A DNA stretch of 23,970 nucleotides. Origin: CAZYEI01 sp964646425 (lineage in GTDB: Bacteria; Bacillota_I; Bacilli_A; RFN20; JAISJY01). The number at the start of each line of letters is the position of its first letter. Position 1 is the stretch's first letter. Below the pieces are notes generated by a model. That model was not told the DNA's origin and searched no databases. It saw nothing but the letters and a program-made list of their open reading frames with translations. This document shows, one piece after another, positions 1 through 7,465 of the stretch. The stretch spans positions 1 through 23,970 of the forward strand of contig CAZYEI010000023.1 of the NCBI GenBank assembly GCA_964646425.1, read 5' to 3'. The translations under genes and the position numbers were made by a program.

Positions 1-1245
1 GTTATGCCACAAACTCGTGAAGCAATTGACCATGCTAAAGCTGCCAATGTTCCAATAATTGTAGCTGTTAATAAAATCGACAAGCCTACTGCTGATCCAG
101 AGAGAGTAAAAATGGCTTTAACTGATTTGGGGTTAATGCCTGAAGAATGGGGTGGAGATACAATTTATAAGTATATTTCTGCTAAAAATGGTACAGGAAT
201 AGATGATTTATTGGAAACTATTTTAGTATTGGCTGAATTACGTGAATTGAAGGCTAATCCAAATAGATATGCAATTGGTACTGTAATTGAGGCTAAACTT
301 GATAAAGGTCATGGCCCTGAAGCTACACTTTTAGTACAAAATGGTACTTTAAAAATAGGCGATTGTGTTGTTGTTGGAACGCATTTTGGTAGAATTCGTT
401 CAATGAAGGATGATTTGGGTAGACAAGTTAAGTTTGCGCTTCCATCTGCTCCTGTTCAAGTTACAGGATTAAGTGATGTACCGATGGCTGGAGATAATTT
501 TATGGGATTTGCTGATGAAAAACAAGCCCGTGAAATTGCTGATAAGAGAACAGAACGCCAAATCGAAAAGGAAAGACATGGAAGTAGTGCGCTTTCTTTA
601 GATGACTTATATAATCAAATTAAAGAAGGTGAAGTGCAAACAATTAATGTTATTGTTAGAGCAGATGATCAAGGTTCTGCTGAAGCAGTAACTGGAGCAC
701 TTCAAAGAATTCAAGTTGAAGGCGTTAAGGTTAATGTGATTCGTCATCAAGCTGGAACAATAACTGAAACTGATGTTTTGCTTGCTAGTGCTGCCAATGC
801 GATTATATTTGGTTTCAATGTTCGTCCTGATGCACAAGTTAGAAGTAAAGCTGAAGAAGAAGGTGTTGATATTCGCCTATATCGTATTATTTATGCTTTA
901 GTTGAAGATATGGAAAAAGCAATGAAAGGTATGTTAAAACCAGAATATAAAGAAGAAATTACTGGACAAGCTGAAGTTCGTCAATTATTTAAAGTTTCAA
1001 AAATTGGTACTATTGCTGGTTGTTTTGTTACAAGTGGAACAATTAAAAGCGAATGTAAAGTTAGACTTATTCGTCAAGGAGTAGTTTTATATGAAGGCAA
1101 ATTATCTTCATTAAAGAGATTCCAAAATGATGTTAAAGAAGTAAATCATGGTTATGAATGTGGTCTTACAATAGAAAATTATAATGATTTAAAAGAACAA
1201 GATATAATTGAAGGCTATATTATGGTTGAAGTAAAGAGGGATTAA
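1..1245 (+). CDS. infB: Translation initiation factor IF-2 (3' part, cut by window start)
   Basis: IF-2 is the GTPase that brings fMet-tRNA to the 30S subunit and promotes 50S joining. The reading frame is open from base 1; the first visible residues (VMPQTREAIDHAKAAN) are the middle of the G domain, so the ATG at position 4 is internal and the true start lies upstream. Visible: the G4 motif NKIDK (about residues 23-27 of the fragment), the G5 SAK motif, then domain II, the linker helix, domain III (the segment beginning INVIVRADDQGSAEA) and the C-terminal fMet-tRNA-binding domain IV. It ends with TAA two bases before rbfA, so the two are probably co-transcribed, as in Bacillus. No frameshift is seen. 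The identity is secure; only the N-terminal part is missing. Confidence 0.97.
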   Translation, partial: VMPQTREAIDHAKAANVPIIVAVNKIDKPTADPERVKMALTDLGLMPEEWGGDTIYKYISAKNGTGIDDLLETILVLAELRELKANPNRYAIGTVIEAKLDKGHGPEATLLVQNGTLKIGDCVVVGTHFGRIRSMKDDLGRQVKFALPSAPVQVTGLSDVPMAGDNFMGFADEKQAREIADKRTERQIEKERHGSSALSLDDLYNQIKEGEVQTINVIVRADDQGSAEAVTGALQRIQVEGVKVNVIRHQAGTITETDVLLASAANAIIFGFNVRPDAQVRSKAEEEGVDIRLYRIIYALVEDMEKAMKGMLKPEYKEEITGQAEVRQLFKVSKIGTIAGCFVTSGTIKSECKVRLIRQGVVLYEGKLSSLKRFQNDVKEVNHGYECGLTIENYNDLKEQDIIEGYIMVEVKRD

Positions 1246-1247
1246 TA

Positions 1248-1604
1248 ATGAACTATAAACAAGATAAAAATTCGATATTAATTCAAAAATATATTTCTGA
1301 CATTTTACAATTTCAAGTGAAAAAGGATATTGGTGGGATGCCTACAATTACTCATTGTGAGGTAACTAGTGATTATTCTTATGCCAAAGTATACGTTTCT
1401 TTTGTAGGGATGGGAAATAAAGAAAAATATTTAGAAGATATAAAGCGTTGTAAAGGATTTATTCGTTCAGAATTAGCTAAAAAGATAAAAATTTATAAAG
1501 TTCCTGATTTAATTTTCTTACTTGATGATTCTTATGACAGAGGACAACATATCGAAGATATTATTAAGAAAATTCATGAAGAAGACGCTAATAGAAATAA
1601 ATAA
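1248..1604 (+). CDS. rbfA: Ribosome-binding factor A
   Basis: RbfA is a small KH-type protein that binds the pre-30S subunit and helps 16S rRNA 5'-end maturation, with a known role in cold adaptation. The 118-residue length is normal for the family. Typical features are the short N-terminal helix, the segment with THCEVTSDYSYAKVYVSF (beta-alpha-beta core) and a C-terminal part with KVPDLIFLLDDSYDRGQHIEDII, which matches the family ending P.L.F..D.S...G..I..LI. The ATG lies 2 nt after the infB stop, with the purine-rich AAGAGGG (1235-1240) as ribosome binding site inside the infB end. Its TAA forms part of the terminator stem that closes the infB operon here, whereas in Bacillus transcription continues toward truB. 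Confidence 0.95.
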   Translation: MNYKQDKNSILIQKYISDILQFQVKKDIGGMPTITHCEVTSDYSYAKVYVSFVGMGNKEKYLEDIKRCKGFIRSELAKKIKIYKVPDLIFLLDDSYDRGQHIEDIIKKIHEEDANRNK

Positions 1605-1635
1605 GGAGTAATCTTAAGATTACTCCTTTTCTAAT
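1603..1635. terminator. Bidirectional palindromic terminator between rbfA and the ttcA-like gene
   Basis: Positions 1603-1628 form a perfect 26-nt inverted repeat centred between 1615 and 1616 (half-site AAGGAGTAATCTT), followed on the plus strand by TTTTCT and on the minus strand by a weaker TTATTTATTT. It overlaps the stop codons of both converging genes (rbfA TAA 1602-1604; ttcA-like TAA 1622-1620), so it can serve both transcripts. Perfect symmetry implies a hairpin with a 4-nt TTAA loop. Confidence 0.85.
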
Positions 1636-2369
1636 TTGTTTTTATCCCAAAGTTCAACTTTATCAGTGTTAGATAACATTGATAGAAAGTTTTCTTTAGC
1701 TTGAGGATATTTTTTATATAAATAATTTAATAGTTCTTTAATGTCTTGTCTTTTTGTAGTTTTATCATTAGGACACGTTGATTGAATAATAGGTAAATTT
1801 AAATTATTAACTGTTGTACTTATATCTTTTTCACGAATATATATCAAAGGTCTTATAAATTCTAATTTGGTGTTTTCTAAATACATCTTTGGCTTAAATG
1901 TTGCAATTCTACCTCCATAAATTGTATTTAAAAGGAGAGTTTCGATGGCATCATCACCATGATGAGCAAATGCTACTTTGTTGCAATTATGCTTATGGGC
2001 TGCTTCATTAATTGCAGCTTTTTTCATTCTTGAACATATGGAACAAGATAATTTTCCTTGATTTGTTAAATTTTTTTGTAATACTTGATAAATTGGTGGA
2101 TTGGATTCTTCTAAGAAAAAACTAATTTTTTCGTTTTTACAATAATCGATTACAGGCTTAAAATCCATATTTTCAAATCCCATTTTAATATGAATTCCAA
2201 TAAACTCATAATTTTTTTTACTATAAAACTTATATAATTGCAAGGCTTTAAGTAAGACAATTGAATCCTTTCCTCCTGAAATTCCTACTGCAATTTTATC
2301 TCCATTATTAATTAAATTAAATTCATTGTCGGCTTTCTTTAAAAATCCTAGTATTTTCGCCATGCTCAT
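1620..2369 (-). CDS. TtcA-family tRNA 2-thiolation protein (PP-loop ATPase)
   Basis: TtcA-type enzymes activate a tRNA base with ATP and replace oxygen with sulfur, using an Fe-S cluster held by cysteines. Visible (numbering from ATG 2369): PP-loop SGGKDS at residues 31-36, a CSIC pair at Cys109/Cys112, the motif AFAHHGDDAIETLLLN, and a third cysteine, Cys199, in the CPNDKTTKRQDIK segment that is common in Firmicutes members. These cysteines fit the cluster-binding set. An ATG at 2387 would add six residues but lies upstream of the predicted transcription start (about 2382); ATG 2369 has GGTGA 7 nt upstream, so it is preferred. The gene is on the minus strand inside what is one co-directional operon in Bacillus. 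The family is clear; whether the target is C32 of tRNA (TtcA proper) or another base cannot be told, so no symbol is given. Confidence 0.85.
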   Translation of the reverse strand: MSMAKILGFLKKADNEFNLINNGDKIAVGISGGKDSIVLLKALQLYKFYSKKNYEFIGIHIKMGFENMDFKPVIDYCKNEKISFFLEESNPPIYQVLQKNLTNQGKLSCSICSRMKKAAINEAAHKHNCNKVAFAHHGDDAIETLLLNTIYGGRIATFKPKMYLENTKLEFIRPLIYIREKDISTTVNNLNLPIIQSTCPNDKTTKRQDIKELLNYLYKKYPQAKENFLSMLSNTDKVELWDKNKLEKE

Positions 2370-2388
2370 AAATAAATCACCATGCAAT

Positions 2389-2417
2389 ATTATAAACTAA
2401 ATTGAAGAATATGTGAA
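2389..2417 (-). promoter_or_regulatory. Sigma-A promoter of the ttcA-like gene
   Basis: On the minus strand, -35 TTCACA (2417-2412; one mismatch to TTGACA), 17-nt spacer, -10 TATAAT (2394-2389). The predicted start is near 2382, downstream of the ATG at 2387 and upstream of the ATG at 2369. It is interlocked with the truB promoter: each -35 lies inside the other promoter's spacer. Confidence 0.7.
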
Positions 2418-2430
2418 GAAATGTTATAAT
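2402..2430 (+). promoter_or_regulatory. Sigma-A promoter of truB-ribF
   Basis: -35 TTGAAG (2402-2407), 17-nt spacer, -10 TATAAT (2425-2430), predicted start near 2437, then AAGGAG (2441-2446) 8 nt before the truB ATG, giving a short leader. It overlaps the divergent ttcA-like promoter, so polymerase can occupy only one at a time. Confidence 0.75.
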
Positions 2431-2454
2431 ATTTAAATTGAAGGAGCGATTATA

Positions 2455-3306
2455 ATGGATGGTATTATATTAGTGGATAAGGATGTTAATTTTACAAGTT
2501 TTGATGTTTGCAATCTTGTTAAAAAAAATTTGCATATTAGTAAAGTTGGTCATTCTGGTACTTTAGATCCTTTTGCATCTGGTCTTCTTTTGATTACTGT
2601 TGGTAAATCAACAAAAATCAATCAATTTTTAGAAACTTTAGATAAAGAGTATATTGCTACTTTAACATTAGGAAAAAGAAGTTCTACCTTAGATACTGAA
2701 GGTGAAATACTTGAAGAACAAGAAGTAAGTGAATTAAGTGTTTCACAAATAATAAATGTTTTTAATTCTCTTCTTGGTGAATTAGAACAAGTTCCTCCAA
2801 TGTATAGTGCTCTTAAAGTTAATGGTAAAAGGCTATATGAATATGCTCGTGAAGGTAAAAGTATTGAAAGAAAAATTCGTAGAATTAATATATATTCATT
2901 GGAATTATTAGAATATCAACATCCAAATATTACTTTTAAAGTTAAATGTTCAAAAGGAACCTATGTAAGGACTTTAGGTGAACAAATAGCTGAAAGATTA
3001 AATACAATTGGTTATCTTACTTATTTAAGAAGAACAAAAGTGGGAAATTTTGATGTATCATTTGCTAATTCAATAAATGATATTAGAGAAAATAAAGATA
3101 TTAAGTGTCTTCCTTCTCTTGAAGGGTTGCAGCATTTTAAATCTATTGTTGTTAATGAAAAAATGAAACAAGATATTATGAATGGCAAAAAAATATATTT
3201 AGATGGTGAAAGTACTTTACTTGCGATAACTGAAAATAATCAAGCATTGGCAATTTTGGAAAAAAATGAATTTGGTCAATATGTTGTAAAGCGAGGCTTA
3301 TGGTAA
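2455..3306 (+). CDS. truB: tRNA pseudouridine(55) synthase
   Basis: TruB converts U55 of the tRNA T-loop to pseudouridine and has a tRNA-folding role. It starts with the family signature GIILVDKDVNFTSFDV; the motif GHSGTLDPFASGLLL carries the catalytic Asp38, and KCSKGTYVRTLGEQIA with YLRRTKVGNF marks the end of the catalytic domain. The remaining 60 or so residues are the small C-terminal domain. At 283 aa the length is usual for Firmicutes. The start is fixed by AAGGAG 8 nt upstream. ribF follows after one base, so truB-ribF are translationally close and share the promoter at 2402-2430. In Bacillus truB follows rbfA directly; here a minus-strand gene and a terminator separate them, so truB has its own promoter. 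Confidence 0.96.
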   Translation: MDGIILVDKDVNFTSFDVCNLVKKNLHISKVGHSGTLDPFASGLLLITVGKSTKINQFLETLDKEYIATLTLGKRSSTLDTEGEILEEQEVSELSVSQIINVFNSLLGELEQVPPMYSALKVNGKRLYEYAREGKSIERKIRRINIYSLELLEYQHPNITFKVKCSKGTYVRTLGEQIAERLNTIGYLTYLRRTKVGNFDVSFANSINDIRENKDIKCLPSLEGLQHFKSIVVNEKMKQDIMNGKKIYLDGESTLLAITENNQALAILEKNEFGQYVVKRGLW

Positions 3307-3307
3307 G

Positions 3308-4225
3308 ATGAAATATGAAATAGTGTCAAATACTAAGAATATAAATAATGATGTAATATTTTGCTTGGGCTTTTTTGATGGAATGCATTTAGGACATCAA
3401 GAATTAATGAAAGAAACTCTGCGACTTGCTAAATTATATGATAAAAAAGCAGGGTTGATTACTTTTATAAATTTTCCTTCAACAAAGAAAATTAAAAGAA
3501 ATAGTAAGAGAGTTTTAATAAATAATGAAGATAAGAAAAAGATTATTGCGGATTATAAATTAGATATTGTAGTATTTTTGGATTTTGATGATGAATGTAA
3601 AAATACTAGTAAAGAAGATTTTATGTTATTTTTAAAAAATGAACTTAATTGTTCTGGCATTGTTGTTGGCAGAGATTATCGTTTTGGCTTTAATGGAGAA
3701 GGTAATACTGAATATTTATTAACACTAAATACTCATGATTTTATTGTGTCTGTTATTGATCCTATTTGTATTAATAATGAAATTGTATCAACTACAAAAA
3801 TTATAAAACTTCTTGAAGAAGGTCAAATAGAACTAGCAAATCAATTTTTAGGTCGTCCATATTATTTTGAAGGCATTGTTAAAGAGGGATTTCATGTTGG
3901 TAAAACATTAGGTTTTCCAACTGCTAATATTGATATTGCAGATGATTTAATAGTTCCGTTATATGGTGTTTATGCTGCAAAGATATATATAGATAATAAT
4001 GAATATTATGGAATATCAAATATTGGGATTAGACCAAGTATTAATACTTTGGAAAAACCATTATTAGAAACGTATATTTTCGATTTTGATAAAAAAATAT
4101 ATCAGAAGAAAATTAAAGTTGAATTATTGTTTTTTGTTAGAAAAGAAAAGAAATTTATTTCAAAAGAGGAATTAAAAGAACAAATTAATAGAGATAAGCA
4201 AAAAGTCCTTGCATTATTATCTTAG
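3308..4225 (+). CDS. ribF: Bifunctional riboflavin kinase / FAD synthetase
   Basis: RibF phosphorylates riboflavin to FMN and adenylylates FMN to FAD. The N-terminal nucleotidyltransferase domain has LGFFDGMHLGH (about residues 20-30, the HxGH-type site), GIVVGRDYRFGFNGEGN and the STTKI segment that precedes the linker. The C-terminal flavokinase domain begins near residue 185 and has GKTLGFPTANI from Gly198 and GVYAAKI. At 305 aa both domains are complete. The ATG follows the truB stop by one base, with no strong Shine-Dalgarno beyond purines in the truB end, so translation is probably coupled. The last codons of ribF carry the -35 element of the rpsO promoter. It is called ribC in Bacillus, where it also lies between truB and rpsO. 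Confidence 0.95.
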   Translation: MKYEIVSNTKNINNDVIFCLGFFDGMHLGHQELMKETLRLAKLYDKKAGLITFINFPSTKKIKRNSKRVLINNEDKKKIIADYKLDIVVFLDFDDECKNTSKEDFMLFLKNELNCSGIVVGRDYRFGFNGEGNTEYLLTLNTHDFIVSVIDPICINNEIVSTTKIIKLLEEGQIELANQFLGRPYYFEGIVKEGFHVGKTLGFPTANIDIADDLIVPLYGVYAAKIYIDNNEYYGISNIGIRPSINTLEKPLLETYIFDFDKKIYQKKIKVELLFFVRKEKKFISKEELKEQINRDKQKVLALLS

Positions 4226-4237
4226 TTAAAGTATAAT
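4209..4237 (+). promoter_or_regulatory. Sigma-A promoter of rpsO
   Basis: -35-like TTGCAT (4209-4214, inside the end of ribF), 17-nt spacer, perfect -10 TATAAT (4232-4237). The predicted start near 4244 leaves a leader of about 76 nt before the rpsO ATG. The -35 matches the consensus only in TTG, so strength rests on the -10 element. Confidence 0.6.
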
Positions 4238-4243
4238 ATATTT

Positions 4244-4319
4244 TGCGACCAATCTTAGATTATTGCGTACTCCAGCGTGGTCTCGGATTTGGTTAAGAAT
4301 AGATTTAGGAGGAAAAAAT
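4244..4319 (+). promoter_or_regulatory. Structured rpsO leader, probable S15 autoregulatory RNA
   Basis: The untranslated leader can fold into a three-way-junction-like structure: outer helix GACC (4247-4250) with GGTC (4279-4282), a small hairpin AATC-TTA-GATT (4251-4261), and a weak third hairpin around 4264-4277. A competing pairing is possible between ACCA (4248-4251) and TGGT (4290-4293), nearer the ribosome binding site AGGAGG (4307-4312). Known: S15 represses its own mRNA in several phyla by binding leader structures that mimic its 16S three-way junction. Inferred: the same happens here. The pairing is by eye and no covariation can be judged from one sequence. Confidence 0.45.
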
Positions 4320-4586
4320 ATGTTAAAGAAAGAAGTAGTAGCAGAAATCGTTGCTAAATATGGTACTCATGAAGGCGATACTGGTTCAAGTAGAGTTCAA
4401 GTTGCTTTATTAACTGAACAAATTAAATTATTAACTGAACACTTAAAAAACAATCGTCATGATTATTCTTCTCAAAGAGGATTACAAATCTTAGTTGGTA
4501 AGAGAAGAGGATTATTAAATTATATTAAGAAAAACGATTTAGCTGAATATCACAAATTAATTGCTGATTTAAAGTTAAGAAAGTAA
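4320..4586 (+). CDS. rpsO: 30S ribosomal protein S15
   Basis: S15 is a primary 16S rRNA-binding protein that organises the 30S platform and contacts the 50S subunit. The 88-residue product has the family core: GDTGSSRVQVALLTEQI, LTEHLKNNRHDYSSQRGL and the LVGKRRGLLNYIKK segment. An in-frame ATG exists at 4263, but the start at 4320 has a full AGGAGG at 4307-4312 with 7-nt spacing and gives the normal S15 length, so the upstream extension is leader RNA. The gene has its own promoter and is followed directly by a strong terminator, so it can be a monocistronic unit between ribF and pnp. Confidence 0.97.
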   Translation: MLKKEVVAEIVAKYGTHEGDTGSSRVQVALLTEQIKLLTEHLKNNRHDYSSQRGLQILVGKRRGLLNYIKKNDLAEYHKLIADLKLRK

Positions 4587-4591
4587 TAAAG

Positions 4592-4627
4592 AAAATCGAA
4601 ACTTTTTGTTTCGATTTTTTTGTTTTT
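4592..4627 (+). terminator. Rho-independent terminator of rpsO
   Basis: Stem AAAATCGAAAC (4592-4602) and GTTTCGATTTT (4608-4618) with a TTTTT loop, followed by a T-rich tract to 4627. It starts a few bases after the rpsO stop and separates rpsO from pnp. Confidence 0.9.
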
Positions 4628-4686
4628 AATTATGATTTTAGAATTATTATTTTATAAAAATAATAGTATGAAAAAAATAGTAATTG

Positions 4687-4695
4687 TGGTAAAAT
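4687..4695 (+). promoter_or_regulatory. Probable extended -10 promoter of pnp
   Basis: TGGTAAAAT (4687-4695) is an extended -10 (TGn plus TAAAAT) in the gap between the rpsO terminator and pnp; no good -35 hexamer lies 16-18 nt upstream. Predicted start near 4702, leaving a leader of under 30 nt. Confidence 0.45.
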
Positions 4696-4728
4696 AATAA
4701 AGGTTAAATAAAAAAGAGGTGTATGACA

Positions 4729-6864
4729 ATGCCAAAACAAGTTTTTACTAGAGAATTTTATGGCAAAAAATTGATAATCGAAACAGGAGAAATCGCAAAA
4801 CAGGCCGATGGTTCAGTCCTTGTTCGATACAACGATACCGTTGTGCTTTCTACAGCTGTTGCTTCCAATGAACCAAAAGATACAGATTTTTTCCCACTAA
4901 CAGTTACTTTTGAAGAAAAATTGTATTCAGTTGGAAAAATCCCAGGTAGTTTCCTTAGAAGAGAAGGAAAACCGAGTGAACATTCTATTTTGTCTGCTCG
5001 TGAAATAGATAGAACTCTTCGTCCTTTATTTGCAGAGGGATTTAGAAATGAAGTTCAAGTTGTTAATACTGTTATGTCTGTTGATAAAGATGCTTCTGCT
5101 GAAATCGCTGCAATGATTGGTGCTTCATTAGCATTATGTATTTCTGATATTCCATTTGATGGTCCAATTGCAGGATGTGAAGTTGGAAGAGTAGATGGTG
5201 AATTTGTAATTGACCCTACATTAGAACAACTTGCCAAATCTGAACTTCATTTAACTGTTGCTGGAACTAAGAAAGCAATTAATATGGTTGAAGGTGATGC
5301 TCATGAAGTTGCTGAAGATGTAATTGTTGAAGCAATTATGTTTGCTCACGAACATATTAAAAATGTTATTGCTTTTGAAGAAGAAATTGTTGCTGTATGT
5401 GGAAAAGAAAAAAGAGAAATAGAATTATACGAAATTAGTCCTGAAATTAAAGCAGAAGTTGAAGGACTTGCAAAAAATCGCTTGATTGAAGCTGTTCGTA
5501 TTAAAGAAAAATTATTGCGTTATGGCACAATTGATGAAATTGATGAAGAAGTAATTAATATATATGAAGAAAAAGAATATGAAGATGAAAAAGCAAAAAG
5601 AAATGTATTAAAACAAGTTAAAGATGTTCTTCATGATATTGTTAAAGACGAAGTTAGAAGATTAATTACTGAAGAAAAAATTCGTCCTGATGGTCGTAAA
5701 ATTGATGAAATTCGTCCATTAAATGCTCAAAAAGATTTATTACCAAGAGTTCATGGTTCTGCCTTATTTACACGTGGTGAAACTCAAGTAATGTCAATTT
5801 GTACTTTAGGTTCAATGGGCGATGAACAACTTATCGATAATATTTCAGATGAAGAAACAAAGCGTTTTATGCACCATTATAATTTCCCACCATTCTCAGT
5901 TGGTGAAGTTGGTAGAATGAGTGGACCAGGTAGAAGAGAAATTGGCCATGGTGCTCTTGGTGAAAGAGCATTAAAGCAAGTTATTCCATCAGAAGAAGAA
6001 TTCCCATATACTATTAGAGTTGTTAGTGAAGTTTTAGAATCAAATGGTTCATCATCACAAGCTTCTATTTGTGCATCATCTATGGCATTAATGGCTGCTG
6101 GAGTTCCTTTAAAAGCTCAAGTAAGTGGAATTGCTATGGGTTTAATTACTAATGGACCAATTGAAGAAGGTTATCCTTATACAATTTTAACTGATATTCA
6201 AGGTATGGAAGATCATTTAGGAGATATGGATTTCAAAGTTGCTGGAACTGAAAAAGGTGTTTGTGCTATTCAAATGGATATTAAAATTTCTGGAATTAAC
6301 AGAGATATTATTAAGAAAGCATTAGATCAAGCTCATGGTGCTCGTGCTGAAATCAGAAAAGTAATGGATGAATGTATTGCTACTCCAAGAGATGATGTTT
6401 CACAATATGCTCCTAAATTTGATAAATTTACAATTGCTCCAGATAAAATTCGAGAAGTAATCGGTCCTGGAGGAAAAATGATTAATGAAATCATTGAAAA
6501 ATGTGATCAAGTTAAAATCGATATTGAACAAGATGGAAGTGTTGTAATTTATCATTATTCTCGTGATGCAATTAACAAAGCCAAAGAAATGATTCAAAAT
6601 ATAGTTAAGGAAGCCAAAGTTGGTGAAATTTTTGAAGGAAAAGTTACTCGTATTGAAGATTATGGTGCTTTTGTTGAATTATTCCCTGGCTGTGAAGGAA
6701 TGTGTCATGTTTCAAAATTAGCCCATGAAAGAATTGCTCATCCAAAAGATATTTGTAAAGTTGGAGATACAATGAGAGTTATTGTTACTGAAATTAAACA
6801 AGGTAAAGTTGGAGTATCTCGTAAGGAATTACTTCCTAAACCACAAAAAACTGAAAAGAAATAA
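4729..6864 (+). CDS. pnp: Polyribonucleotide nucleotidyltransferase (PNPase)
   Basis: PNPase degrades RNA 3' to 5' by phosphorolysis as a trimer and belongs to the RNA decay machinery. Domains in order: first RNase PH-like domain (from about residue 10), alpha-helical linker (about 215-300), second and catalytic RNase PH domain with FTRGETQ, ESNGSSSQASICASSMALMA and the aspartates of GDMDFKVAG, KH domain with IGPGGKMINEI (GPGG at 579-582) and an S1 domain from about residue 632 (GEIFEGKVTRIEDYGAFVEL). With about 711 aa it is complete. ATG 4723 and ATG 4729 are in frame; GAGGT at 4716-4720 is 8 nt from 4729 but only 2 nt from 4723, so 4729 is chosen. It sits after rpsO as in Bacillus. Confidence 0.97.
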   Translation: MPKQVFTREFYGKKLIIETGEIAKQADGSVLVRYNDTVVLSTAVASNEPKDTDFFPLTVTFEEKLYSVGKIPGSFLRREGKPSEHSILSAREIDRTLRPLFAEGFRNEVQVVNTVMSVDKDASAEIAAMIGASLALCISDIPFDGPIAGCEVGRVDGEFVIDPTLEQLAKSELHLTVAGTKKAINMVEGDAHEVAEDVIVEAIMFAHEHIKNVIAFEEEIVAVCGKEKREIELYEISPEIKAEVEGLAKNRLIEAVRIKEKLLRYGTIDEIDEEVINIYEEKEYEDEKAKRNVLKQVKDVLHDIVKDEVRRLITEEKIRPDGRKIDEIRPLNAQKDLLPRVHGSALFTRGETQVMSICTLGSMGDEQLIDNISDEETKRFMHHYNFPPFSVGEVGRMSGPGRREIGHGALGERALKQVIPSEEEFPYTIRVVSEVLESNGSSSQASICASSMALMAAGVPLKAQVSGIAMGLITNGPIEEGYPYTILTDIQGMEDHLGDMDFKVAGTEKGVCAIQMDIKISGINRDIIKKALDQAHGARAEIRKVMDECIATPRDDVSQYAPKFDKFTIAPDKIREVIGPGGKMINEIIEKCDQVKIDIEQDGSVVIYHYSRDAINKAKEMIQNIVKEAKVGEIFEGKVTRIEDYGAFVELFPGCEGMCHVSKLAHERIAHPKDICKVGDTMRVIVTEIKQGKVGVSRKELLPKPQKTEKK

Positions 6865-6870
6865 GTTATT

Positions 6871-6901
6871 AAAGATATCACTAAATAGTGATATCTTTTT
6901 T
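6871..6901 (+). terminator. Rho-independent terminator of pnp
   Basis: Perfect 12-bp stem AAAGATATCACT (6871-6882) and AGTGATATCTTT (6887-6898), AAAT loop, T run to 6901. It begins 7 nt after the pnp stop. Confidence 0.9.
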
Positions 6902-7078
6902 GTGCAAAATAACATATTATAGTTATTGGTTATGCTTTTTGAATTACACATATTTAATGTGGATTTGATACAATTGTATTACTAATTTTAAGAATAGAAT
7001 ATAGTTCAGGGCATAATACAATCATTTCTAATCTAAATCAACATATTATTAAAACTTAAAAGTACACTCATAATATAA
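6902..7078. other. Decayed non-coding stretch upstream of the FtsX remnant
   Basis: No gene is supported here. All frames are broken by frequent stops and no terminator or clear promoter is seen. Small palindromes occur (CACAT-ATTTA-ATGTG near 6947; ATACAATTGTAT near 6969). In Bacillus this interval after pnp holds genes such as ylxY and mlpA; no trace of those is recognisable. It is probably eroded DNA belonging to the permease pseudogene that follows. Confidence 0.5.
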
Positions 7079-7375
7079 GAAATAAGGTCATTAGGTGCTA
7101 CCAAGTTTGATGTAATTAAAACCTTTATTATGGAAATAATAATGTTATTACCGCTTATCGTGGGATTATCATCACTCACTTCAATGTTATATTCAAATTA
7201 TATTAATAATATTTTGATTGAAAAGTATAATTTAGCAATTTCAATAATTAATTTTACTGGTAAACAAGTATTTTTGATTATATTTTTGACGATAATTGTG
7301 TCATCAGTAAGTATTATGCTTCCTTTAATGCGAATTTTAAAGAAAAAGCCAATTAATATAATAAATAATAAATAG
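7079..7375 (+). pseudogene. C-terminal remnant of an FtsX/MacB-type ABC transporter permease
   Basis: FtsX-type permeases are membrane subunits of ABC exporters or signalling complexes. Reading from 7079 (just after an in-frame TAA at 7076-7078) gives EIRSLGATKFDVIKTFIMEI, which matches the family signature (R.LGAT..DI...F..E) at the start of the last two membrane helices. A hydrophobic segment, a short loop, a second hydrophobic segment ending PLMRIL, and the typical basic tail KKKPINIINNK then stop at TAG. About 98 residues survive of a family several hundred long; the upstream helices and extracellular domain are absent and there is no ATPase gene nearby. An ATG at 7130 would give 81 residues, but no ribosome binding site supports it and the signature begins before it. 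An intact terminator follows. Confidence 0.7.
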
Positions 7376-7380
7376 TTATT

Positions 7381-7417
7381 AAGGTTTAATGTTTAATCTA
7401 GGCATTAAACCTTTTTT
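7381..7417 (+). terminator. Rho-independent terminator after the permease remnant
   Basis: Stem AAGGTTTAATG (7381-7391) and CATTAAACCTT (7403-7413), 11-nt loop, T run to 7417. The hairpin is undamaged although the gene before it is truncated, so it still insulates dpaA from upstream transcription. Confidence 0.85.
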
Positions 7418-7420
7418 ATG

Positions 7421-7447
7421 ACAATTATTTAGAATTTGCATATATTA
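7421..7447 (+). promoter_or_regulatory. Sigma-K-like promoter motif before dpaA
   Basis: ACA at 7421-7423 and, with 16 nt between the AC and the next element, CATATATTA at 7439-7447 preceded by G, matching the sigma-K pattern AC-N16-CATAnnnTA. In Bacillus the dipicolinate synthase genes are expressed in the mother cell under sigma-K, so the motif fits the gene. Caution: the implied start (about 7453) falls at the edge of the AGGAAG ribosome binding site, leaving almost no leader, and in AT-rich DNA such motifs occur by chance. Confidence 0.4.
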
Positions 7448-7465
7448 AACTAGGAAGTGAAATAT

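Noticed and set aside
4263..4319. N-terminal extension of S15 from ATG 4263
   Set aside because: No ribosome binding site precedes it, the extension is not part of the S15 family, and ATG 4320 has a perfect AGGAGG. The stretch is better explained as leader RNA.
4635..4672. AT-rich imperfect inverted repeat before pnp as a regulatory hairpin
   Set aside because: It consists almost only of A and T, lies upstream of the likely transcription start, and is expected by chance at this composition.
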